From SW4 sp042466115 (lineage in GTDB: Bacteria > Pseudomonadota > Alphaproteobacteria > Rhodobacterales > Rhodobacteraceae): a stretch of 64,000 nt of DNA. This document shows positions 40,631 through 50,002 of the stretch, piece after piece (position 1 is the stretch's first letter; each line of letters begins with the position of its first letter). A program made the position numbers and the translations under genes. The stretch is from positions 2,356,001 to 2,420,000 of the forward strand of contig NZ_JAXHBQ010000001.1 of the NCBI RefSeq assembly GCF_042466115.1, written 5' to 3'. Under the pieces are notes generated by a model, which saw nothing but the letters and a program-made list of their open reading frames with translations, searched no databases and had not been told where the DNA came from.

Positions 40631-42793
40631 ATGATCCCAGCAGATGACCTGATCGGACTGGTCCGCAGCTACAACCCCGCAACCAACGAGGCGCTGATCC
40701 GCGCCGCCTATGACTTTGGTCGCGACATGCACGAGGGGCAGTTCCGCCATTCCGGCGAGCCCTATTTTTCCCATCCCATCGCTGTCGCCGCCATTCTGGC
40801 CGAACAGCAGATGGATGACGCGACCATCATCACCGCCTTGCTGCACGACACGATCGAGGACACCAAGGCGTCATTCACGACTGTCGAGGCCAAGTTTGGC
40901 CGCGAGATTGCCGAACTGGTCGATGGCGTCACCAAGCTGACCAATCTGCAGCTCAACTCAGCCCAGACCAAACAGGCTGAAAACTTCCGCAAGCTGTTTA
41001 TGGCCACCAGCCGCGATTTGCGCGTGACCTTGGTCAAGCTGGCCGACCGTTTGCACAACATGCGCACGATCAAATCCATGCGCGAGGACAAGCAGGCCCA
41101 AAAGGCCCGCGAAACAATGGATATCTATGCCCCCCTTGCCGGACGCATGGGGATGCAGTGGATGCGCGAGGAACTCGAGGATCTGGCGTTTCGCGTGCTG
41201 AACCCCGAAGGGCGCAATTCGATCATCCGCCGCTTTATTACGCTGCAACGCGAAACCGGTGATGTGATCGAAAAGATCACCGCCGATATGCGGCTGGAAC
41301 TGGACAAGGCGGGCATCACCGCCGAAGTCACGGGCCGCGCCAAGCGCCCCTATTCGATCTGGCGCAAGATGCAGGAAAAGGATCAGGGCTTTTCGCGCCT
41401 GTCCGACATTTATGGATTCCGCGTGATCACCGACACCGAAGCGGATTGTTACCGCGTTCTGGGTGCGGTGCATCAGCGCTGGCGTGCCGTGCCGGGACGG
41501 TTCAAGGATTATATCAGCCAGCCGAAATCAAACGGGTATCGCAGTATCCACACCACCGTTTCGGGCCGCGATGGCAAACGGGTCGAAGTGCAGATCCGCA
41601 CCCGCGAAATGCACGAAGTGGCCGAAACCGGCGTGGCCGCCCATTGGTCCTATCGCAACGGCGAACTTGTCGAGAACCGCTTTGCCGTCGATCCGGTGCG
41701 CTGGATTGCATCGCTGACCGAGCGTCTGGGCGAGGGACTGGAGGAGGAAGATCACGACGAATTTCTCGAGACGGTCAAGCTTGAGATGTATCAGGATCAG
41801 GTGTTTTGCTTTACCCCCAAAGGCGAGGTCATCAAGCTCCCGCGCGGGGCAACACCGATTGATTTTGCCTATGCGATCCATACTCGCATTGGCAGCGCCT
41901 GTGTCGGCGCCAAGGTGGACGGTTTACGCGTGCCGCTTTGGACCCGCCTCAAGAATGGTCAATCGGTCGAGATCATCACAGCCGAAGGGCAAACGCCCCA
42001 GGCCACATGGATCGACATTGCCGTGACGGGCCGTGCGAAAACCGCGATCCGGCGCAGTTTGCGTGAAGAAGACCGCGAAAGGTTCATCAAGCTGGGGCGC
42101 GAACTGGCCCGTGTCGCCTTTGAAAATGTGGGCAAGAAGGGCACCGACAAGGCGCTGGCAACGGCGGCCAAGGCACTCGCGGTTGAATCGGTCGACGAAA
42201 TGCTTGCGCTTCTGGGCAGTGCGGAAATGACAGCCCGCGAGGTGGTGAATGCGATTTACCCCGATTTGGCCGAACTGCCCCAGGACGAAGTCGACCAACG
42301 CCGCGCCGTTGTTGGCCTGACGGCTGATCAATCCTACCGCCGCGGCGCGTGTTGCCAGCCCGTGCCGGGGGAACGGATCGTCGGGATCACGTTCCGCGGG
42401 CAGGGCGTTGTCGTTCACGCGATCGATTGCGAGGTTCTGGCCCAATACGAAGAACAGCCCGAACGCTGGATTGATCTGCACTGGCAAGAAGGCACACACC
42501 CCGCCCGCAATGCTGTCAGCCTGGATCTGGTGATCACAAATGATGCTGGCGTTCTTGGTCGCATCTGCACTCTGATCGGCGAACAGAACGCCAATATATC
42601 CGACCTGATCTTTGTCGATCGCAAGCCGGATTATTACCGCCTGCTGCTGGATGTTGAACTGCGTGATGCGGAACACCTGCACCGCGTCATGACTGCGCTT
42701 GAAGCCGAAAGCAACGTCTCCTCCATCGGGCGGCACCGTGATGCGGCGCGCGCAACTCCCCCTGTGGCCGACAACGCGCAGGACGGGCATTAG
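40631..42793 (+). CDS. rsh: Bifunctional (p)ppGpp synthetase/hydrolase (RelA/SpoT homologue)
   Basis: A 720-residue long RSH. Domains in order: HD hydrolase (about 20-190; 'YFSHPIAVAAIL', 'LLHDTIEDT'), synthetase (about 230-350; 'YSIWRKMQEKD', 'FRVITDTEADCY', 'YRSIHTTV'), TGS (about 390-450; 'VFCFTPKGEV'), a conserved cysteine region ('YRRGACCQPVPGE') and a C-terminal ACT (about 640-710). Both catalytic halves look intact, so it should make and degrade the stringent-response alarmone. It is the only RSH in the window and follows rpoZ. Confidence 0.95.
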   Translation: MIPADDLIGLVRSYNPATNEALIRAAYDFGRDMHEGQFRHSGEPYFSHPIAVAAILAEQQMDDATIITALLHDTIEDTKASFTTVEAKFGREIAELVDGVTKLTNLQLNSAQTKQAENFRKLFMATSRDLRVTLVKLADRLHNMRTIKSMREDKQAQKARETMDIYAPLAGRMGMQWMREELEDLAFRVLNPEGRNSIIRRFITLQRETGDVIEKITADMRLELDKAGITAEVTGRAKRPYSIWRKMQEKDQGFSRLSDIYGFRVITDTEADCYRVLGAVHQRWRAVPGRFKDYISQPKSNGYRSIHTTVSGRDGKRVEVQIRTREMHEVAETGVAAHWSYRNGELVENRFAVDPVRWIASLTERLGEGLEEEDHDEFLETVKLEMYQDQVFCFTPKGEVIKLPRGATPIDFAYAIHTRIGSACVGAKVDGLRVPLWTRLKNGQSVEIITAEGQTPQATWIDIAVTGRAKTAIRRSLREEDRERFIKLGRELARVAFENVGKKGTDKALATAAKALAVESVDEMLALLGSAEMTAREVVNAIYPDLAELPQDEVDQRRAVVGLTADQSYRRGACCQPVPGERIVGITFRGQGVVVHAIDCEVLAQYEEQPERWIDLHWQEGTHPARNAVSLDLVITNDAGVLGRICTLIGEQNANISDLIFVDRKPDYYRLLLDVELRDAEHLHRVMTALEAESNVSSIGRHRDAARATPPVADNAQDGH

Positions 42794-42795
42794 CC

Positions 42796-43440
42796 ATGGT
42801 ATTCAAGCGCAGAGACAGGCGGCCAATTTGGCAAGTCATCCTCGAGGTGGTCTATCCGCGTGGCGGTTGGTCGCGCGCGTTCAACTACGTCAAACACCGT
42901 GTGCGCCGTTTGCCCGACACGCCCGAAAAAATTTCGCGCGGGATCTGGGCGGGTGTTTTTACGACCTTTTCGCCATTCTATGGGCTTCACTTTGTCGTGG
43001 CCGCGATCATCGCCAAACTGATGCGTGGTAATATCCTCGCGGCGTTGATGAGCACGTTTTTTGGCAATCCGCTGACCTATGTGCCGATTGCCGTTGCGTC
43101 GTTGCAAACAGGGCATTTCCTGCTCGGCACGCGCCCCAACAGTGATATCCACGAAAGCCTTGGTGCCAAGTTTGGCGGCGCGGGGCGTGACCTTTGGCAC
43201 AATTTCAAGGCGATCTTTACGCCCGAACAGATGGACTGGCACCGCCTTCACGTCTTTTATGACGAGGTGTTCTTTCCTTACATGATTGGCGGGATCATTC
43301 CGGGGATCATCACCGCGACCATCGCGTACTACCTGAGTGTGCCGCTGATCCGCGCCTACCAGAACCGCCGGCGAAAGGCGCTGCGCAACAAGCTGGCACA
43401 ACTCAAGAAAAACATCGAAACTGACGTTGCGGGCCAGTAG
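42796..43440 (+). CDS. DUF2062 domain-containing membrane protein
   Basis: A 214-residue protein with a basic N-terminus and three hydrophobic stretches (about 55-75, 80-102, 160-185). 'TPEKISRGIWAGVFTTFSPF' and 'FFGNPLTYVPI' are characteristic of DUF2062. It begins 3 bases after rsh and is probably co-transcribed. No activity is known. Confidence 0.88.
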   Translation: MVFKRRDRRPIWQVILEVVYPRGGWSRAFNYVKHRVRRLPDTPEKISRGIWAGVFTTFSPFYGLHFVVAAIIAKLMRGNILAALMSTFFGNPLTYVPIAVASLQTGHFLLGTRPNSDIHESLGAKFGGAGRDLWHNFKAIFTPEQMDWHRLHVFYDEVFFPYMIGGIIPGIITATIAYYLSVPLIRAYQNRRRKALRNKLAQLKKNIETDVAGQ

Positions 43441-43470
43441 GCTGGCGATAGGAAACGTAAGGGGGCCGGT

Positions 43471-44217
43471 ATGGCAACGGAAAAACTGCGCCTTGGAGTC
43501 AACATCGACCATGTGGCAACCGTGCGTAACGCGCGTGGCGGCGACACGCCCGACCCTGTGCGCGCAGCGGTTCTGGCGCAAGAGGCCGGTGCGGATGGCA
43601 TCACGGCGCACCTGCGCGAAGACCGTCGCCATATCAGTGACGCCGACATTGACGGGCTGATGGCGGCGCTGTCGGTGCCGCTGAACTTTGAAATGGCCGC
43701 AACGGACGAAATGCAAAAGATCGCCCTGCGCCACAAGCCCCACGCCGTCTGCATCGTTCCCGAAAAGCGCGAGGAACGCACAACCGAAGGCGGGCTTGAG
43801 GTCGCGCGCGAGGAAAACCATCTGGCCCACTTCATCGCGCCCCTACGCGATGCCGGATGCCGCGTGTCGATCTTTATCGCAGCTGACCAGCGCCAGATTG
43901 ATGCCGCCAACCGGATCGGCGCACAGGTGATCGAATTGCACACCGGGGCCTATTGCGATGCCCATGCGATCGGTGATTTCGCCACGCGTGACGAGGAACT
44001 GGAAAAAATGCGCGAGATGTCGGCCTATGCGCACGCCCTTGGCCTTGAGGTGCATGCAGGCCACGGCCTTACCTATGACACCGTGCAGCCCGTCGCCGCA
44101 TTTCCCGAAGTGCGTGAACTCAACATCGGGCATTTCATCATCGGCGAAGCGATCTTTCGCGGCCTCACCCCCGCAATCGCAGAAATGCGCCGTTTGATGG
44201 ACAAGGTGCGGGAATGA
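43471..44217 (+). CDS. pdxJ: Pyridoxine 5'-phosphate synthase
   Basis: A 248-residue TIM-barrel enzyme that condenses 3-amino-2-oxopropyl phosphate and deoxyxylulose 5-phosphate to pyridoxine phosphate. 'LGVNIDHVATVRNARGG' (about 6-22), 'TAHLREDRRHI', 'NFEMAATDEM' and 'VHAGHGLTYDTV' are family signatures including the catalytic His and Glu. GGGGG precedes the ATG. Its stop overlaps the LysE-family start by 4 bases. Confidence 0.96.
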   Translation: MATEKLRLGVNIDHVATVRNARGGDTPDPVRAAVLAQEAGADGITAHLREDRRHISDADIDGLMAALSVPLNFEMAATDEMQKIALRHKPHAVCIVPEKREERTTEGGLEVAREENHLAHFIAPLRDAGCRVSIFIAADQRQIDAANRIGAQVIELHTGAYCDAHAIGDFATRDEELEKMREMSAYAHALGLEVHAGHGLTYDTVQPVAAFPEVRELNIGHFIIGEAIFRGLTPAIAEMRRLMDKVRE

Positions 44218-44840
44218 CGCTCACCGCGCTTGTTCTGATCATGTTTGCGGGTCTGGTCGCAGGCGCAAGCCCCGGCCCGGCCACATTGGCATTGGCGTCC
44301 ACTTCGATGACATCGGGGCGCGGGCACGGGCTGGCGCTGGCCGCGGGTATCTCGCTCGGCTCGCTGATCTGGTCGGTATCGGCAGCGCTTGGCCTTGCAG
44401 CGCTGATGGCCGCAAGCGGCTGGGCCTTCGAGGCAATGCGCTATTTCGGCGCGGCCTATCTGCTGTATCTCGCCTATAAAAGCGCCTGTTCGGCCTTTGC
44501 GGCAACCCCGCGCAAAGCCGGCTTCGTGGCCAATGGCACATTGCGCAGCGCCTTCTTGCGTGGCCTGCTGTTGCACCTGACCAACCCCAAAGCGGTGCTG
44601 TTCTTTGGCGCGCTTTATTCGGTAGGGGTTCCGCCAACGACAGGGCCGGCGGGGCTTGCGTTGGTGATTGCCTGCATCGCTGTGCTAAGCACATTGCTGT
44701 TTCACGGCTATGCCCTGCTGTTTTCAACGCCCGCGATGATTGCCGGATACAAACGCCTGCAGCGCTGGTTCGACAGCCTTGCAGCTTGCGTTTTCGGCGC
44801 GTTTGGCCTGAAACTGATCACCACCCGACTGGAGGTCTGA
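44214..44840 (+). CDS. LysE family translocator
   Basis: A 208-residue exporter with six hydrophobic helices. The conserved start 'GLVAGASPGPATLAL' (about 13-27), 'GRGHGLALAAGISLG' and 'FLRGLLLHLTNPKAVLFF' are typical of LysE/RhtB amino-acid exporters. The substrate (amino acid or derivative) is unknown. It overlaps pdxJ and the next gene (TGATG). Confidence 0.9.
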   Translation: MTLTALVLIMFAGLVAGASPGPATLALASTSMTSGRGHGLALAAGISLGSLIWSVSAALGLAALMAASGWAFEAMRYFGAAYLLYLAYKSACSAFAATPRKAGFVANGTLRSAFLRGLLLHLTNPKAVLFFGALYSVGVPPTTGPAGLALVIACIAVLSTLLFHGYALLFSTPAMIAGYKRLQRWFDSLAACVFGAFGLKLITTRLEV

Positions 44841-45292
44841 TGTTTCGTTTGTTTTGTGCCCTGATCCTGGCCCCCATGGCCGCAACTGCACAGGTCGCCG
44901 CGCCCTGCGACTGGCAGGCCTCGGCGCAGGCGCTGGTTGAGCCGTGGGAGAACAACAGCGCCACATTCGCCAATGGCGCGGTGCGCGTGGCGGTGCTGGA
45001 TACAGTCGAACCTGCCGCGGCAGCCTATTACTTTTTGATCCTGTCGCCGCCCATGAACGAGATCGGAGATCGCACCTGCACAGTGGTCGGGTTTGGCAAA
45101 GGTCTAGGCTATGCCTACATGGATTTTTCGTCCCTCGTATCGGATTACGACCCTGCGCGCGGTTTGATATTCACGATCCCCGCACGGATTTACCTGCCCG
45201 AGGAAAGCTTTACCAATTCCGCCCTTCTGGAGATCACCATCAATCAGGCCACCGGCGCTGTGACCGTCACCAGCCAGCTGGGCATTGAATGA
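44840..45292 (+). CDS. Periplasmic protein of unknown function
   Basis: A 150-residue protein with a signal peptide (1-17, ending A-T-A) and a mature domain containing two cysteines (A-P-C-D-W and R-T-C-T-V) that could form a disulfide. GGAGGT lies 4 bases before the ATG, which overlaps the LysE stop. No family is recognised. It overlaps the following Dabb gene by 4 bases. Confidence 0.75.
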   Translation: MFRLFCALILAPMAATAQVAAPCDWQASAQALVEPWENNSATFANGAVRVAVLDTVEPAAAAYYFLILSPPMNEIGDRTCTVVGFGKGLGYAYMDFSSLVSDYDPARGLIFTIPARIYLPEESFTNSALLEITINQATGAVTVTSQLGIE

Positions 45293-45597
45293 TCGCCCAT
45301 TGCGTCATGCTGAACCTGCGCGCGGACCATGATACGGGTGAGCTGGCGCAGGTCATGAAGGGGCTTGCGGGTCTTGTCGGGCAAATCGACGGGTTCACCG
45401 GCTTTGAACATGGCCCCAACATTGATTTGGAAGGCAAGTCACCGGATTTCGCTGCGGGGTTTGTGGGGCATTTCACCAATCGCGTCGCGCTGGAAACCTA
45501 CGCCGCCGATCCGCGCCACCGCGCGCTTGGCACGCGCCTGCTTGCGCTGTGTGTCAGTGGTGGCATCACGGTTTTCGACATTGAAAGCGCGTCATGA
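45289..45597 (+). CDS. Dabb (stress-responsive A/B barrel) family protein
   Basis: A 102-residue ferredoxin-like A/B-barrel protein. 'MIAHCVMLNLRADHD' and 'GFEHGPNIDLEGKSPDF' fit the Dabb pattern, as does 'YAADPRHRALGTRL'. Such proteins dimerise; their activities are diverse and mostly unknown. It is translationally coupled on both sides (4-base overlaps). Confidence 0.85.
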   Translation: MIAHCVMLNLRADHDTGELAQVMKGLAGLVGQIDGFTGFEHGPNIDLEGKSPDFAAGFVGHFTNRVALETYAADPRHRALGTRLLALCVSGGITVFDIESAS

Positions 45598-45995
45598 TCC
45601 TGGGTATCGGCACCGACCTTGCGAATATTGACCGCATCCAAGGCACGCTTGACCGTTTTGGTGACAGGTTCCGCAACCGCGTCTTTACGGAGGTGGAGCA
45701 GCGCAAGGCTGAACGCCGCCGTGATACCGCTGGCACTTATGCCAAACGCTGGGCCGCCAAAGAGGCCTGCTCCAAGGCGCTGGGCACGGGGCTGCGCATG
45801 GGCATCGCCTGGAAGGACATGGCCGTGTCGAACCTGCGCACCGGACAACCGGTCATGGCCGTCACCGGATGGGCCGCCGAACGACTGGCCGAAATGACAC
45901 CGGCGGGGCACGAAGCGATCATTCACGTCACCCTGACCGATGATCACCCTTGGGCACAGGCCTTTGTCGTGATCGAGGCGCGCCCCATCGCTTGA
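45594..45995 (+). CDS. acpS: Holo-[acyl-carrier-protein] synthase
   Basis: A 133-residue AcpS that attaches 4'-phosphopantetheine from CoA to acyl carrier protein. 'ILGIGTDLANIDRI' with the Mg-binding Asp (about 8) and 'YAKRWAAKEACSKALGTG' with the catalytic Glu (about 57) are intact. It lies in the conserved order acpS-lepB-rnc-era. Confidence 0.95.
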   Translation: MILGIGTDLANIDRIQGTLDRFGDRFRNRVFTEVEQRKAERRRDTAGTYAKRWAAKEACSKALGTGLRMGIAWKDMAVSNLRTGQPVMAVTGWAAERLAEMTPAGHEAIIHVTLTDDHPWAQAFVVIEARPIA

Positions 45996-46046
45996 CAGCA
46001 CAGGATGCGGGCCGCATGTAGCAGCCAAACAATGATAGGAAGACGC

Positions 46047-46901
46047 ATGTCCGAAACATCGACCCTGTGGGGCACCATCAAGGAAACGATCAAAACCGTG
46101 GTTTACGCGCTCTTGATCGCGGGGGCGTTTCGCACGTTGCTGTTCCAGCCGTTCTGGATTCCGTCTGCGTCGATGAAAGACACGCTGTTGATTGGCGACT
46201 TTCTGTTCGTGAACAAAATGGCCTATGGCTATTCCTATGCGTCCTGCCCCAGCATAATCATTCCGCGTATCGGCCTTGATGTGGACGCCGAAGACTTCTG
46301 CGGCGTGTTCAAAAGCGATGATGACGACACAAGCGGCGGCGACCGCCTGTTCGGGTCGATGCCCGAACGTGGTGATGTTGTGGTTTTCCGCCATCCGGTG
46401 ACGGGGCGCGATTTCATCAAGCGGCTGATCGGCCTGCCCGGTGATCGCATCCAGATGCGCGACAGCGTGCTTTACATCAACGACGAAGCGGTAACGCTTG
46501 ACGATGACGGAACCTTTGTCGAAACGATGGAACGTCAAGGTCCGCAGGGCAATCTGCCCCGCTGCCGCAACGGTGCCGTGGGCATGGGCGCTGATTGTGA
46601 AAAGACTCGCCAGATCGAAACGCTGCCCGGCGATACGCGCCACGCAATCCTGAATATCGCGACCACGGCCCTTGATGACACGGGTGTGTTCACGGTGCCG
46701 GACGGGCATTTCTTTTTCATGGGCGATAACCGCGACAATTCCACCGACAGCCGCGTGCCGCAAAACGCCCGTGGTGTGGGATTCGTGCCATATGAAGATA
46801 TCGTCGGTCGCGCAGATCGCATCATGTTCTCGTCGGCGGGCCGATCGATGCTGGCCTTCTGGACCTGGCGTTCTGACCGTTATTTCAAGGCGATCGAGTG
46901 A
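46047..46901 (+). CDS. lepB: Signal peptidase I
   Basis: A 284-residue membrane-bound serine peptidase. One N-terminal helix (about 15-35) is followed by 'IPSASMKDTLL' with catalytic Ser42 and 'FIKRLIGLPGD' with the catalytic Lys; 'FFMGDNRDNSTDSR' is also conserved. It removes signal peptides from exported proteins. AGGAAG precedes ATG 46047. An insert around 70-105 carries two cysteines and several Asp residues. Confidence 0.95.
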   Translation: MSETSTLWGTIKETIKTVVYALLIAGAFRTLLFQPFWIPSASMKDTLLIGDFLFVNKMAYGYSYASCPSIIIPRIGLDVDAEDFCGVFKSDDDDTSGGDRLFGSMPERGDVVVFRHPVTGRDFIKRLIGLPGDRIQMRDSVLYINDEAVTLDDDGTFVETMERQGPQGNLPRCRNGAVGMGADCEKTRQIETLPGDTRHAILNIATTALDDTGVFTVPDGHFFFMGDNRDNSTDSRVPQNARGVGFVPYEDIVGRADRIMFSSAGRSMLAFWTWRSDRYFKAIE

Positions 46902-47578
46902 AACTGGCCGCTGACCTGACCGCATTTGCGCAGCATCTGGGGCATGATTTTTCAACGCCCGAATTGCTGGTGCGCGCGGTCACACATTCGTCCATGGCCA
47001 CGGCGCATCGCGACGACAACCAGCGGCTTGAATTTCTTGGCGACCGTGTTCTGAACCTTGTGATCGCCGATGCGATTTTCGCCGCCGATCCCAACGCCGC
47101 CGAAGGCGAACTGGCCGTGCGCTATAACCACCTTGTGCGCAAGGAAACCTGCGCCGATGTCGCCCGCGAGTGGGGTCTGGGTGATGTGCTGAAAATCGGT
47201 CGTTCGGAAATGAAAAGCGGCGGGCGGCGTAAAACGGCGATCCTTGGCGATGCGCTTGAGGCGTTGATTGCCGCGATCTATCTTGATGCTGGGCTTGAGG
47301 CCGCGCGCGCCGCGGTCCTGCGTCTTTGGGGCGAGCGGATCAACACCGCCGCTTCGGAAACCAAGGACGCCAAGACGGCGTTGCAGGAATGGGCGCAGGC
47401 GCGCGGTATCCAGCCACCCCGCTATATCGAAATCGCCCGCGAAGGGCCGGACCACGCGCCCGTCTTTCTGATCGAAGCGCGCCTTGAAACAGGCGAGGCT
47501 GCACAGGCCAGCGCCACCCCCAAACGCCACGCCGAACAGGCCGCCGCGACCGCCCTATTGCAGAAAGTAAGCGCATGA
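46898..47578 (+). CDS. rnc: Ribonuclease III
   Basis: A 226-residue double-strand-specific RNase. The catalytic motif 'NQRLEFLGDRVL' (about 38-49), 'ILGDALEALIAAIYLD' (about 113-128) and a C-terminal double-stranded-RNA-binding domain ending 'KRHAEQAAATALL' are all present. It matures rRNA and regulates mRNAs. It overlaps lepB and era by 4 bases each. Confidence 0.96.
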   Translation: MKLAADLTAFAQHLGHDFSTPELLVRAVTHSSMATAHRDDNQRLEFLGDRVLNLVIADAIFAADPNAAEGELAVRYNHLVRKETCADVAREWGLGDVLKIGRSEMKSGGRRKTAILGDALEALIAAIYLDAGLEAARAAVLRLWGERINTAASETKDAKTALQEWAQARGIQPPRYIEIAREGPDHAPVFLIEARLETGEAAQASATPKRHAEQAAATALLQKVSA

Positions 47579-48492
47579 CCGATGCCCAAACCCGCGCCGG
47601 ATTTGTCGCCCTGATCGGCGAACCCAACGCCGGAAAATCGACCCTGTTGAACCGCATGGTCGGCGCAAAGGTCAGCATCGTGACCCACAAGGTGCAGACC
47701 ACGCGCGCGCGCATTCGCGGCGTGGCGATGGCTGGCGACGCACAGATCGTTTTCGTCGATACGCCGGGCCTGTTTGCGCCCCGCCGCCGGCTTGACCGTG
47801 CGATGGTCGCCGCCGCATGGAGCGGGGCTGCGGACGCCGATGTGATCGTGTTGATGATCGAGGCGCATCGTGGCATCACGCCGGGTATCGAAACCATCCT
47901 TGAACGTCTTGCCGAGGTCGGCGAGGGGCGCACCGTTGCGCTGGCCATCAACAAGATCGACCGCGTGAAATCGGAACAATTGCTGGAACTGACCCGGCAG
48001 ATGAACGAACGCTATGCCTTTGCCGACACCTTTATGATTTCCGCTGAAAAGGGCCATGGCTGCGATACCCTGCGCGATTGGCTGGCCGACAGGATGCCCA
48101 AAGGTCCGTGGCTTTACCCCGAAGACCAGATTGCCGACCTGCCCATGCGCATGATTGCCGCAGAAATCACCCGCGAAAAGCTGACCCTGCGCTTGCATCA
48201 GGAACTTCCCTACCAGTTGACGGTCGAAACCGAAAACTGGGAAGAACGCAAAGACGGATCGGCCAAGATCGACCAGATCGTCTATGTCATGCGCGATGGC
48301 CACAAGGGTATTGTGCTGGGCAACAAAGGCGAAACGATCAAGGCCGTGGGCAAGGCCGCGCGCGAAGAGCTGGTCGCATTTCTGGGCCGCAAGGTGCATC
48401 TGTTTCTTCAGGTCAAGGTCCGCCCGAACTGGCTTGAGGAAAGCGAGCGCTATTCCGAAATGGGTCTTGATTTCAAAGACGGGAACGCATGA
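47575..48492 (+). CDS. era: GTPase Era
   Basis: A 305-residue GTPase with G1 'GEPNAGKST' (about 16-24), G3 'DTPGLF' (about 63), G4 'NKIDRV' (about 125) and a C-terminal KH domain ('VLGNKGETIKAVGKAARE'). It assists 30S ribosome assembly by binding 16S rRNA. It is coupled to rnc upstream and DUF1491 downstream. Confidence 0.96.
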   Translation: MTDAQTRAGFVALIGEPNAGKSTLLNRMVGAKVSIVTHKVQTTRARIRGVAMAGDAQIVFVDTPGLFAPRRRLDRAMVAAAWSGAADADVIVLMIEAHRGITPGIETILERLAEVGEGRTVALAINKIDRVKSEQLLELTRQMNERYAFADTFMISAEKGHGCDTLRDWLADRMPKGPWLYPEDQIADLPMRMIAAEITREKLTLRLHQELPYQLTVETENWEERKDGSAKIDQIVYVMRDGHKGIVLGNKGETIKAVGKAAREELVAFLGRKVHLFLQVKVRPNWLEESERYSEMGLDFKDGNA

Positions 48493-48818
48493 CGCGGCTG
48501 ACAGCAGATGTCTGGGTTTCGGCCTATCTGACACGGCTGCGCCTGCTGGAAATCCCAGCCTTTGTCGTCACCAAGGGGGACGTCACGGCAGGGGCGGTAA
48601 TCGTCAAGCTCAACACATTGGACGGGCAGGCGCGGGCCTTTCACCGGTCGTTTGATCTGATGACGGGCGAACGGACATGGGCGATGCTGGCCGAGGGGGA
48701 CGAGGCGGATGTCGACGCCTCGCTTACCAAACAGCGCAGTTTCGATCCCGACCTGTGGGTGATCGAGGTCGAGGACCGTGCAGGCCGCCACCTGCTGGAT
48801 GAACCGGGGCTTGAATAA
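48489..48818 (+). CDS. DUF1491 family protein
   Basis: A 109-residue soluble protein with 'VWVSAYLTRLRLLEIPAFVV' and 'QRSFDPDLWVIEVEDRAGRH', which match DUF1491. The function is unknown. Its place between era and recO is conserved in related bacteria as far as I recall. Confidence 0.85.
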   Translation: MTRLTADVWVSAYLTRLRLLEIPAFVVTKGDVTAGAVIVKLNTLDGQARAFHRSFDLMTGERTWAMLAEGDEADVDASLTKQRSFDPDLWVIEVEDRAGRHLLDEPGLE

Positions 48819-48845
48819 CCCGCGCGTCTGGGGCCTGATCACGCA

Positions 48846-49572
48846 ATGATTGAATGGCGCGACGAAGGCCCGCTGATCGCGGTACGCAAACACGGTGAAA
48901 CCTCGGCGATCGTCGAGGTGTTTACGGCTGACCACGGCCGCCACGCCGGTGTCGTGCGCGGTGGGACCAGCCGCAAGGTCGCCGCCACATTGCAGCCCGG
49001 CAGCCAGATCGAAATCACGTGGAAAGCCCGCCTTGACGAACATCTGGGCAGCATCACCGTGGAACCCCAGCGCAGCCGCGCCGCCCAGGTGATGCAGGAC
49101 CGTGTGGCGCTGGCGGGGTTGAATGCGGTCTGCGCGATCTTGTCGTTTTCCCTGCCCGAACGCGAGCCCCACCGCGCCCTATATGCCCGCACCGTGGCCC
49201 TGCTTGATCTGCTGGGGCAGGGCGATGTCTGGCCGCTGGCCTATCTGCAATGGGAGATGGCACTGCTGGAGGAACTGGGCTTTGGCCTTGATCTGTCAGC
49301 CTGCGCGGTGACGGGCACGAACGAGGATTCTGTGTTTCGTGTCACCGCGCACAGGCCGCGCTGTCAGCCGTGAAAACGCGGGGCCGTGGGTGGACAAGTT
49401 GTTGCCGCTGTCGCCTGCCTTGATCGGGCGCGACAATACGGACGAAAACATCCAGCAAGGGTTGCAAACGACCGGACATTTCTTTGAAAACCACCTGGCC
49501 CCGTCACTGGGGGATCGCAGGTTTCCGGCCAGCCGCGCGCGTTTGCTGGATGCGCTTAACCGTCAGACTTGA
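48846..49572 (+). pseudogene. recO: DNA repair protein RecO, frameshifted
   Basis: The first frame (48846-49373) encodes a normal RecO N-terminus: 'EWRDEGPLIAVRKHGETSAI', 'HAGVVRGGTSRK' and 'WEMALLEELGFGLDLSACA', then ends in an unrelated tail. The correct C-terminus continues in another frame from about 49339 with 'VSPRTGRAVSRE' and 'HFFENHLAPSLGDR'. One extra base near T-T-T-C at 49335-49338 separates them. RecO loads RecA in the RecFOR pathway. If the shift is real, a truncated protein lacking the C-terminal domain is made; a sequence error is equally possible. Confidence 0.85.
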
Positions 49573-49945
49573 ACACCATCTCGCGCCCCGCATCGTTGCG
49601 CAGGATCAGCGTGTCCCCCAGCACTTCGGCAAGCGACATCTCTTCGAGCGCGGCGAAAAACCGCGCCTCGGTGTCCAGATCGGGGCAGGCCATGCGGGTC
49701 GCGCCGATGTTTTCGACGTTGAACCACGGATAAGGCACTGTTTGCGCGGCAAAATAGCGGTTGCAGGGTGCTTGGCCGGTCACGCGCCCTTCTTCGGAAA
49801 ACTGGATCGTCGCGCGGGCGTCAAATGCCGTTCCGTCCAGTTCGATCAGGCGGTATTCGCGGTCAGGGTCGGCGTATCCGGAAATGGTTTCATCCCCCCA
49901 GCAGCCCGCAAGCGTGGTGATCAAGACAAGTGGTAACAGGCGCAT
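49556..49945 (-). CDS. META (HslJ-like) domain lipoprotein
   Basis: A 129-residue protein with an N-terminal lipobox L-A-G-C (Cys at about 15), so probably anchored to the outer membrane. The META pattern is seen in 'RYRLIELDGTAFDA'-like residues, 'GQAPCNRYFA' and 'GATRMACPD'. GGAGA lies 7 bases before ATG 49945, favouring this over the ATG five codons upstream. META/HslJ proteins are linked to stress tolerance. The gene is convergent with recO and overlaps its 3' end by 17 bases. Confidence 0.8.
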   Translation of the reverse strand: MRLLPLVLITTLAGCWGDETISGYADPDREYRLIELDGTAFDARATIQFSEEGRVTGQAPCNRYFAAQTVPYPWFNVENIGATRMACPDLDTEARFFAALEEMSLAEVLGDTLILRNDAGREMVFKSDG

Positions 49946-50002
49946 GATGTTCTCCGACAACGTCCCCTTGATCTAGGGACACGGTCGTTGGCGTGCAACC
50001 GG

